Assembly: GCA_900549295.1 (NCBI GenBank)
Contig: URNG01000045.1
Location: forward strand, 1-23,437
Direction: 5' to 3'
Source of the DNA: an uncultured Rhodocyclaceae bacterium
GTDB lineage: Bacteria > Pseudomonadota > Gammaproteobacteria > Burkholderiales > Rhodocyclaceae
DNA length: 23,437 bases
In this document: one piece after another, positions 8,353 through 14,502 of the stretch
How positions within the stretch are numbered: the first letter of the stretch is position 1
How the letters are laid out: every line of letters starts with the position of its first letter
The notes under the pieces: model-generated
What the model saw: the letters and a program-made list of their open reading frames with translations, nothing else
The model's database searches: none
What the model was told of the DNA's origin: nothing
Made by a program: the position numbers and the translations under genes

Positions 8353-10305
8353 TCATGCCATAGGCGTGCGGCCACGGTACTCGATGGCCATGATGGTAAT
8401 GTCATCGGATTGCGGGGCCATACCGGTAAATGCCTTGACGCTGGCGACGGTACTCTTGACCAAGTCGAAAATCGGTTTGCCCTGTAATTCGTTGCAGACA
8501 GCCAGCAGGCGTTCCTCGGCATACAGATGGTCTTGCAGGTTCATTGCCTCGGTAACGCCATCGGTATACAGCAGCAGTCGATCTCCTGGCGCCAGCTGCA
8601 TCACTTCGGCCTGGTAAGGGTAATTCTCGACGGCCCCGATGACCAGTTGCCTGGTCTTGGGAAAATAGTGCGGCTGACCCAGGCAGGGAATCAGCACCGG
8701 CGGGTTGTGCCCGGCATTGGTGTAGACCAGCGCCCCATCACGCAAATCGAGCACGGCGCAAAACACGGTGACAAACATGCTTTGATCATTGTCGCGTGTC
8801 ATCTGGTCATTCACCCGGGACAAAATCTCTGCCGGACTCAGATCCATTCTGGCGGTTGCCTTGATCAGGGTTTTGGTTACCGCCATGAACAACGAGGCCG
8901 GCACACCCTTGCCGGAGACATCGGCAATGACCAGACAGAGGTGATCGTCGTCGAGCTGGAAGAAGTCGTAGAAATCCCCGCCGACTTCCTTGGCCGGCTC
9001 GATCACGGCGAAAAGGTTGAATTCTTCGCGGTGCGGGAACGGAGGCAGCATTTTGGGCAGGATCGACATCTGGATGTCGTGCGCGATGCTGAGTTCGCCT
9101 TCGATGCGTTCCTTGGCGGAAGTGGTCGCCACCAGATCCCGGATGTGTATCTGCAAATCCCGGTTCATTGCGGCAAAGGCGCGGCTCAGATCGCCGATTT
9201 CGTCCTGCGCCGTCTGGGCCGGCAGGTGCATGTCAAAATCACCGTTGCTCATGCGCCCGGCGGCAATCGCGAGGCTGTGCAGCGGCCGTGTAATCGAACG
9301 GGCAATCAGCACCACCACCAGGGCAATCAGCAGGGTGCCCAGCAGGCCAATCGCAGCAACCGTCAGCGTCAACTCGCGGATGCCGGCGAACAGTTCATCC
9401 TCGGGAAAGACGATGGCCAGCGACCAGCCGGCGGCAGGAATCGGGCCGTAATAGAGGCGGGCAGGCGCACCGGCAAAGTTGCGGTAGGGCACGAAACCGC
9501 TGTCGCCGCGCAGCATGTGCCGGCCAACCTCCCGCAGCGCCCCATCGTCCGCAGCCTCCGCCAAGCTGAAGATGGATTCGTTCATGATGTGATCGGTGAC
9601 CGGGTGCGTCACGATCGAACCATTGCGTGACAGGAGAAAGGCATAGCCGCTATCCAGCACCTTGATCGCGCCAATGGTTTCTGCCAGCCAGTCGAGCGAG
9701 ATGTCCGCCGTCACGATGCCCAGGAAGCGGCGCGTATCACCGCTGCCAGCATAAAACGGTACGGAATAGGTGGCCATCAGGGTATTGCCGCCACCTTCAT
9801 CGAAGTAGGGTTCGCTCCACTCGGCGCGTGCCAGTTCCCGGGGGATCTGGTACCAATCCTGCACCCGGTAGTCATAAGCCGCTTCAAGCTGGATGGTTTT
9901 GATCTCTGCCCCATCTCGGTGGGCATAAGGGGCATACAGGCGCGCCGGCCCGCCAGGCTCCGCGGGTTCGAAAGCAATGGTTGTACCGTAGATTTCCGGA
10001 TTGTTTTCCAGGGTGCTGCGCAGCATCCGTTTGATGGCCCGATCATCCGCCAGATCGTTGCCTTGATCATTTTCCAGCCGCCGCGCCATGATCTCGACCA
10101 CTCGCGCCGTTGTGCTCAACACGGCTTCGACGCGGTTGGCGGCGGCCTCTGTCAGATGGCGGGCGCTGCCGGCGACTTCGGCTTCGATCAAGGTTCGCGA
10201 GCGCAGGTGGTGAAAACCGAGCATGCCGGCAAAGATGAGCGAAGTGCTCAGGGTGACCACCAGGATCAGGCGCGCAGCAATCGTTTTAACGAAGCGCATG
10301 GTCAC
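8353..10305 (-). CDS. Membrane dCache-HAMP-SpoIIE (PP2C/PPM) serine phosphatase, RsbU-type
   Basis: A 650-residue transmembrane receptor phosphatase. TM1 is at about 12-32, a periplasmic double-Cache sensor at 35-308 (with DWYQIPRELARAEWSEPYFDEGGG and FLGIVTADISLDWL), TM2 at 312-334, HAMP at 335-390 (ARSITRPLHSLAIAAGRM) and the SpoIIE PPM domain at 395-645. Metal-binding motifs are intact: GGDFYD (442-447), ADVSGKG (461-467), the TDG following LLLY (581-583) and SDD (633-635). It should dephosphorylate a Ser on a STAS protein, and the obvious partner is the STAS protein two genes upstream. The start overlaps the end of the binding-protein gene by 20 nt (14 nt if ATG at codon 3 is used), implying coupled translation. 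Last gene of the operon; a 6-bp hairpin without a T tract (8329-8344) follows the stop. Confidence 0.95.
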   Translation of the reverse strand: MTMRFVKTIAARLILVVTLSTSLIFAGMLGFHHLRSRTLIEAEVAGSARHLTEAAANRVEAVLSTTARVVEIMARRLENDQGNDLADDRAIKRMLRSTLENNPEIYGTTIAFEPAEPGGPARLYAPYAHRDGAEIKTIQLEAAYDYRVQDWYQIPRELARAEWSEPYFDEGGGNTLMATYSVPFYAGSGDTRRFLGIVTADISLDWLAETIGAIKVLDSGYAFLLSRNGSIVTHPVTDHIMNESIFSLAEAADDGALREVGRHMLRGDSGFVPYRNFAGAPARLYYGPIPAAGWSLAIVFPEDELFAGIRELTLTVAAIGLLGTLLIALVVVLIARSITRPLHSLAIAAGRMSNGDFDMHLPAQTAQDEIGDLSRAFAAMNRDLQIHIRDLVATTSAKERIEGELSIAHDIQMSILPKMLPPFPHREEFNLFAVIEPAKEVGGDFYDFFQLDDDHLCLVIADVSGKGVPASLFMAVTKTLIKATARMDLSPAEILSRVNDQMTRDNDQSMFVTVFCAVLDLRDGALVYTNAGHNPPVLIPCLGQPHYFPKTRQLVIGAVENYPYQAEVMQLAPGDRLLLYTDGVTEAMNLQDHLYAEERLLAVCNELQGKPIFDLVKSTVASVKAFTGMAPQSDDITIMAIEYRGRTPMA

Positions 10306-11299
10306 CTTTCACGAAAACGTCGTAATCCGGCACCTCGCGCAGCAAACCGCGCCGATGCAGCTCCTGCGTCACCAGCTGGTAGTCGGATCGGTTCAACTCG
10401 CCAGCGCGGTTGCCCGCCATCGGACGCAGCAACTCCTGCATGCGCGCCAGCATCCAGCGCTGATGCATGCGGTTCGTCGGCAGGCGCGCATCCTTGATGA
10501 TGCGCAGCATGACATCGACGGTTTCCTCCGGATGCGCAAACGCATAATCCCAGCCTTCCTGCGAGGCACGGACAAAGGCGGCCACCAGTTGCGGATCGCG
10601 CGCCATTGTTTTTTCCAGGGTGTACAAACCATCTTCCGGATAATTGGCCCCATGCTCCTTGAGCGGGAATACCGTCAGCTCGTCTTCATTCAATCCGGCA
10701 TTGAGCAGGTTGTGGTATTCGTTGTACCACATGGCCGATACCGCCGCGACGCCCCCGCGCAGGAACAGGTTGACGGTCGCGGACTGCTGCACGGGCTGCA
10801 CCTGCAAGCCATGCTGATCGAACACACTGCGCGCAGGAATATCAAGATCGCCGCCCCACAAGCCCACCTTCTTGCCCGCCAGATCGGCCAGCGTGCGGAT
10901 CCCCGAATCCTTGCGCGCCACCAGCAGCATCGACGACTGTTGCACCACCTGGGCAATATGCTGCAGCGGCGGGCCCTCATCCCGTAGTTGCAAGGCGCTG
11001 GTCAGCCACAGGGCGGCAAAATCGGCACGGCCGTCGCGCAGGTACTCGGTGGGGCTGCGCCCCGGCCCTCCCTGGATGATGGTCAGATCGATCCCGTGCT
11101 TGAGATAAATCCCCTTCTCGACGGCCATGTAATAGCCGGCAAACTGGGCCTGCGGCAGCCAGAGAGGAATGAAGGAGGCCTGCTTGATCGGCTCCGCGAC
11201 ACTGGCACTTGCCGCCAGAAAGAAGGACAGCAGGAAAAAGGGGCCGCTGCTCAGCCAGCGGCGCAGCAGAAGAAGGAAACGGTGCATGGGCGGAAGCAT
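10286..11299 (-). CDS. NMT1/THI5-like periplasmic substrate-binding protein
   Basis: About 337 residues. A signal peptide (hydrophobic FFLLSFFLAASASVA, cleavage before EPIKQ) is followed by an NMT1/THI5/SsuA-type fold: WLPQAQFAGYYMAVEKGIY at the start of lobe 1, GGPGRSPTEYLRDGRADFA, then LADLAGKKVGLWGGD in the hinge region. Relatives bind pyrimidines, thiamine precursors, sulfonates or nitrate for ABC uptake. Here no permease or ATPase gene is adjacent; the neighbours are a kinase and a receptor phosphatase, so a sensory role is more likely. The open frame extends to a TTG at 11311 that overlaps the kinase stop; ATG 11299 or ATG 11287 gives a better signal peptide, and none has a clear ribosome-binding site. 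The true start is therefore uncertain by up to 8 codons. Confidence 0.85.
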   Translation of the reverse strand: MLPPMHRFLLLLRRWLSSGPFFLLSFFLAASASVAEPIKQASFIPLWLPQAQFAGYYMAVEKGIYLKHGIDLTIIQGGPGRSPTEYLRDGRADFAALWLTSALQLRDEGPPLQHIAQVVQQSSMLLVARKDSGIRTLADLAGKKVGLWGGDLDIPARSVFDQHGLQVQPVQQSATVNLFLRGGVAAVSAMWYNEYHNLLNAGLNEDELTVFPLKEHGANYPEDGLYTLEKTMARDPQLVAAFVRASQEGWDYAFAHPEETVDVMLRIIKDARLPTNRMHQRWMLARMQELLRPMAGNRAGELNRSDYQLVTQELHRRGLLREVPDYDVFVKGDHALR

Positions 11300-11307
11300 G
11301 GGCAATA

Positions 11308-11730
11308 TCAACGATTCAGGGTAAGGCGCACGATGTTACGTCCTTCATGCCGGGAACAATCGACCTGATCGGCAATCTGGCGGACGAGAAACCAGCCCAG
11401 GCCACCGATCTTGCGCTCATCGATGCCCGCCGCCAGATCAGGTTCGCCAATCGAAGCGACATCGAAAGCAATCCCCTCATCGATCACCTCGACAACCAAT
11501 TGCGCGCCTGCATCACAGCAGATCAGCGTGACCGGCCCCGGCGCTGCCGGATAGGCGTAATGGCAGATATTGACGAAAACCTCTTCAAACGCCATGGCGA
11601 GCATGCCGATCCGTTTTGCCGCCAGCCCGAATGCCGCCGCGCAGCGGGCCAGATGCGCCTGCAAAGGTTCCAGGTTCACCAGCTCCGCCGCCAGCGTCAG
11701 CGCCTCGAACTGCCGGGATACGTCGCTCAC
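11308..11730 (-). CDS. RsbW/SpoIIAB-like anti-sigma-type serine kinase (HATPase_c_2)
   Basis: 140 residues when started at GTG 11730. GHKL ATPase motifs are in order: N box EEVFVN (49-54), G1 box DEGIAFD (84-90) and G2 box GGLGWFL (109-115). Such kinases phosphorylate a Ser of a partner STAS protein and otherwise sequester an output protein. The open frame extends 17 codons further into the STAS gene, but GTG 11730 lies 11 bp after the STAS stop with GAGG at suitable distance and gives the usual family N terminus, so I prefer it. It is flanked by its probable substrate (STAS) and by the gene chain that leads to its opposing phosphatase. The output partner is not encoded in the window. Confidence 0.9.
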   Translation of the reverse strand: MSDVSRQFEALTLAAELVNLEPLQAHLARCAAAFGLAAKRIGMLAMAFEEVFVNICHYAYPAAPGPVTLICCDAGAQLVVEVIDEGIAFDVASIGEPDLAAGIDERKIGGLGWFLVRQIADQVDCSRHEGRNIVRLTLNR

Positions 11731-11740
11731 CCCGAACGCC

Positions 11741-12073
11741 TCACAACGCCGCCAGCGCCGCCTCAAGCGAAGGATGAACACCGAGGATCGAACTGAAACC
11801 AGTCATTTCGAAAACTTCACGCACGTTATCCTGGAGATTGGCGAAAACCACGGTACCACCCTTGGGTTTGAGCTGTTTCGCCGTCGACAGCAGCACCCGT
11901 AGCCCGGCGCTACTGATGTAGCTGAGATTGGCAAAATCGACGGCAAGACGCGTTTTGCCATCGGCAATGAGCTGACTGACCGACTTCTCGTAATCTACCG
12001 CCGAAACAGCATCGAGCTTGCCGCTCACCGACACCACCCAGGCCTTGCCTGCATCCTCTACCCGAATTTCCAT
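11741..12073 (-). CDS. STAS-domain anti-anti-sigma factor (RsbV/SpoIIAA-like)
   Basis: A 110-residue single STAS domain. The motif SYISSAGLRVLL aligns with the SpoIIAA phosphorylation loop, making Ser55 the likely phospho-acceptor; VSVSGKLDAVSA and the end EVFEMTGFSSIL also fit the family. Unphosphorylated it would bind the kinase and free the output protein. The start is ATG 12073, supported by GGAG a few bases upstream; a longer frame reading to 12157 lacks such support and adds a non-family N terminus. It ends 10 bp before the kinase GTG. Confidence 0.93.
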   Translation of the reverse strand: MEIRVEDAGKAWVVSVSGKLDAVSAVDYEKSVSQLIADGKTRLAVDFANLSYISSAGLRVLLSTAKQLKPKGGTVVFANLQDNVREVFEMTGFSSILGVHPSLEAALAAL

Positions 12074-12184
12074 GCTTTCTCCAAACGCTTGTTTGCCGAA
12101 CCATGACGCATCTGATTCCGGCGCACCGACAGCGCAGAAAGGCAACGCCAGAATCAAATCACGCCAGTATCTCTTTTGCCCTGC

Positions 12185-12850
12185 TCAAAATTCACGCATC
12201 AGTCCAAGCGTGGTCATGCTTTGCACTACTTTCGAGCTGACGGCCTCCACCTGGCTGCCATCGGCTCGATAGGTATTGAAGTCGTGCTCCTTGTACCAGG
12301 TGCGCCGATAGCCGGCACGCACCGACCAACCACCGCCAATCGCATAGCGTATGCCCACCCCGGCCACGATACCCGGCCGCCATGTCGAAACGTCATATCT
12401 GCTTCGGACCGCATTGGTGGTAGCCTTGCGCAGGCGGATTTTCCCAAGCGCCAGCCCGGTTTCGGCAAACACGGAGAAATTTTCCGTGACACGGTAGGTC
12501 GGCAGCAGCGCCATGGCCGCACTTACGGGGACGTCATAGCGGAATCTCGCCGGCTCCGGCAAGGTCAATTTCCAGTCGGTATCACTCACCGACAGGCGAC
12601 CTTCCACACCCAGCGAGAAATCCGCCCTGCCTTGCCAGCGATACCCCCCGACCACACCAGCAACCGAGCCATTGGCCCGGTTATCGTAGCGATCGTTGGG
12701 GCCGCCATGCACGGGGCTGTACTCTGGCCGGAACGACAGATGTTCGCGCCCGGCTTCGACTCCCAGGTAATACTGGGCCACCACTCCTGGCGATGCCAGC
12801 ACCCCCAGCAGGGGCACGACGGCGCCGATCCATTGCCGACAATTCGCCAC
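12185..12850 (-). CDS. Small outer-membrane beta-barrel protein (OmpA/OmpW-like barrel)
   Basis: 221 residues from GTG 12850. A signal peptide ends at about residue 25 (VVPLLGVLASPGVVA before QYYLG). The rest alternates hydrophobic and polar residues in strand-length pieces rich in Gly, Tyr, Trp and Arg (FSLGVEGRLSV, FSVFAETGLALGKIRL, WSVRAGYRRTWY) and ends GLMREF, with the C-terminal Phe recognised by the BAM machinery. About eight strands are likely. Start choice: ATGs exist at 12895 and 12883 without a ribosome-binding site, while GTG 12850 has AGAAAGGA five bases upstream and gives a clean signal peptide. The function is unknown. It is 111 bp upstream of the STAS gene in the same direction and is probably the first gene of the signalling operon, though an internal promoter cannot be excluded. 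Confidence 0.75.
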   Translation of the reverse strand: MANCRQWIGAVVPLLGVLASPGVVAQYYLGVEAGREHLSFRPEYSPVHGGPNDRYDNRANGSVAGVVGGYRWQGRADFSLGVEGRLSVSDTDWKLTLPEPARFRYDVPVSAAMALLPTYRVTENFSVFAETGLALGKIRLRKATTNAVRSRYDVSTWRPGIVAGVGIRYAIGGGWSVRAGYRRTWYKEHDFNTYRADGSQVEAVSSKVVQSMTTLGLMREF

Positions 12851-13088
12851 AACAGTCCTTTCTGCCAAAACAATGACACTCATGCCGCGCAGCATGAAAG
12901 CCGCGTCGTCCTGACATTTGCTGATGACGGGTCAAGCTGACCGGATTCGGATCCGGCGTTCCGTCCTGTTGAGGGACTTGGCCCGGATTGGGTCAGAAAT
13001 TTATCAAGAATTTGTTCCATAAGCCAGAACCGACGCGCAGCCAGCGTTAAACAATCCGTCAAAACTGGCTTGAAACTTGCTTTTTTGA
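12851..13088. other. Intergenic region upstream of the signalling operon
   Basis: No gene is supported here. A 6-bp perfect hairpin, CCGGAT-tcgg-ATCCGG (12941-12956), and a looser inverted repeat GTTC...GAAC (13013-13029) are visible. The promoter of the minus-strand operon should be in this stretch, but I see no convincing -35/-10 pair. The right edge runs into transposase remnants. Confidence 0.5.
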
Positions 13089-13380
13089 TTCAGACCTGAC
13101 TCCTTCAAGCGGACGCGAATGAGTCTAAAAAAACCGCAACCCGGAACAATTTGCCGCCTGCGCCAACGAACTTGCCGGTTTGAAGGCTTGGGCCCGCGAA
13201 GGCGGTTGCCCGTTGTTCTATTACGACGAGGCCGGTTTCTCGGCCTCGCCTCCCGTTCAACGCGCCGAGTCTCCCATGGGCTGTACGCACGCGGTGACGC
13301 CGGCTCATCACCAGCGGGTTGCTGTGATGGGGAAATCAGCAAACTGCTCGACGGGTTCGGCTCTGGATTTCAAATTGTTT
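13089..13380 (+). pseudogene. IS630-family transposase remnant
   Basis: Fragments of an IS630-type DDE transposase are spread over two frames. SFKRTRMSLKK (13101-13133) matches the segment that precedes the catalytic domain. After a small indel near 13127-13137 the frame continues as NPEQFAACANELAGLKAWARE, then LFYYDEAGFSASPPVQRA (about 13212-13265), which carries the DEAGFS catalytic Asp motif, and PAHHQRVAVMG. Homology fades after about 13330. The usual Trp after QRA is Glu, and the upstream DNA-binding part and the rest of the catalytic triad are absent. No terminal inverted repeats are recognisable. The element is dead, and its position marks an old insertion or rearrangement between the signalling operon and the AraC gene. 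Confidence 0.8.
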
Positions 13381-13388
13381 GCGCCTGA

Positions 13389-13423
13389 TTGCTTACCTTG
13401 TTATGGAATTTTCGGACAAGCAA
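13389..13423. repeat. Imperfect inverted repeat upstream of the AraC gene
   Basis: TTGCTT (13389-13394) and AAGCAA (13418-13423) form inverted arms 23 bp apart, about 70 bp before the AraC-family start, in a short AT-rich patch. It could be an operator or the relic of a mobile-element end; nothing decides between these. Confidence 0.25.
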
Positions 13424-13491
13424 TTGCATAGTACAGGGGTTGGCTACCCTACCAGCCGTGCCACGCCGCACCACGCATTTCCAGACCGATC

Positions 13492-14322
13492 ATGAAGCCC
13501 CCTCGCAAACGCCTCATCAAATCGCTGTTCAAGAAATACATCGAAATGTACGCCTCGCGGGACGATGGCCTGACCGGGAATTTCAGCGAGAATTTCAGCG
13601 GTTACACCGGCGGGGGCGACTTCATCGTCGGCGACCGAAGCAAATGGATCGAGATCACCCGGCTGGATTTTGCGCAAGTTCCCAAGCGCATCCGCATCCA
13701 GATGCTCGACCTCTTGCTGCGCGATCTGAGTGACACGGTCGTACTGGCGACCGGGTTATTCCACATTCACCTGCCGACCCCGGAGCCCATCCTGTCGCGC
13801 GAAGCGGTTCGCCTGTCGCTGGTATTCGTGCAGGAGAACGGCGACTGGAAAATCGCCCACAGCGGCTTCTCCGTGCCCTACCACCTCGTGCAGCAAGGCG
13901 AGGTTTTCCCGATCAAGGGCTTGTACGGACAGAGCAACGCCCTGGCCTTGTTGCTCAAGGAAACCAGGCGGGCGCTTTCAGAAGCCACGAGTCAGCTGGA
14001 TACCTTGCGTCAGGTCACCCACCAGGTTCGCACCTATCTGGAAATTCATCTTGAGAGCGACCCCGATATCGACACAGCGGCCAGGGCGCTGGGTTACTCA
14101 CGGCGCACGCTAACCCGGCGGCTCCATGAAGAAGAAACCAGCTTCCTGCATGTCAAGGACCAACTGCGACGCGCGCTCGCCCTGCGGTTGCTGATCGCCA
14201 ACCAGCTTCCGGTCGAAGCCATTGCCGACCGCGTCGGCTTCGCCGATCTGACGACCTTTCATCGTGCCTTCAAGAAATGGACGGGTACCACGCCCCTGGC
14301 CTATCGGCGTTCAGGCGTGTGA
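13492..14322 (+). CDS. AraC-family regulator with SnoaL/NTF2-like N-terminal domain
   Basis: 276 residues. The N-terminal domain (about 1-130) has the alpha+beta cone pattern of SnoaL_3/NTF2-like proteins: IEMYASRDDGLTGNFSENFSG, GDRSKWIEITRLDFAQV, a strand LSLVFVQENGDWKIAHSGFS at the end. A helical linker (148-185) leads to an AraC DNA-binding domain with two helix-turn-helix units at about 192-213 (DIDTAARALGYSRRTLTRRL) and 241-262 (VEAIADRVGFADLTTFHRAF), closing with KWTGTTPLAYR. NTF2-like pockets bind small hydrophobic ligands, so this is a probable ligand-responsive activator; the ligand is unknown. Most AraC sensors are cupins, so this input domain is uncommon. No strong ribosome-binding site precedes ATG 13492. 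The likely target is the autotransporter gene 181 bp downstream. Confidence 0.92.
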   Translation: MKPPRKRLIKSLFKKYIEMYASRDDGLTGNFSENFSGYTGGGDFIVGDRSKWIEITRLDFAQVPKRIRIQMLDLLLRDLSDTVVLATGLFHIHLPTPEPILSREAVRLSLVFVQENGDWKIAHSGFSVPYHLVQQGEVFPIKGLYGQSNALALLLKETRRALSEATSQLDTLRQVTHQVRTYLEIHLESDPDIDTAARALGYSRRTLTRRLHEEETSFLHVKDQLRRALALRLLIANQLPVEAIADRVGFADLTTFHRAFKKWTGTTPLAYRRSGV

Positions 14323-14372
14323 ATCGGCGGCTGTCCTGAAACCACTGCGGGCGGAATCACACAAATCACATA

Positions 14373-14409
14373 TTGGCCCAAAACGCCAGCAAATTGACCC
14401 GAAACGCCA
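14373..14409 (+). promoter_or_regulatory. Direct-repeat operator, two half-sites 21 bp apart (putative AraC-regulator site)
   Basis: TTGGCCCAAAACGCCA (14373-14388) and TTGACCCGAAACGCCA (14394-14409) match at 14 of 16 positions and are offset by 21 bp, two helical turns. Tandem same-face direct repeats are how AraC-family dimers typically bind. The second copy ends where the -35 of a weak promoter would lie (a TATCCT -10 candidate at 14432-14437), the placement used for direct activation. A third, degenerate copy, TTGGCCAAATCG, starts at 14419. Confidence 0.6.
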
Positions 14410-14458
14410 AAAATCTCCTTGGCCAAATCGGTATCCTCGCGGCAGCTCGTCAACGTCC

Positions 14459-14476
14459 GCCGGCCGTTCTGCCGGC
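14459..14476 (+). other. 5'-leader hairpin before the autotransporter gene
   Basis: GCCGGC-cgttct-GCCGGC forms a 6-bp GC stem followed by TCTTTC, about 26 bp before the chosen ATG. The downstream T tract is poor, so it is more likely a leader structure than a terminator. Confidence 0.3.
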
Positions 14477-14502
14477 TCTTTCAGTCTGTCGCCCAAAATA
14501 CG

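Noticed and set aside
12880..13018. Small minus-strand ORF beginning MEQILDKFLTQSG
   Set aside because: No ribosome-binding site and no domain; it overlaps the likely leader of the signalling operon.
13004..13342. Minus-strand ORF over the IS630 remnant
   Set aside because: The transposase similarity is on the plus strand; this frame is Arg-rich shadow.
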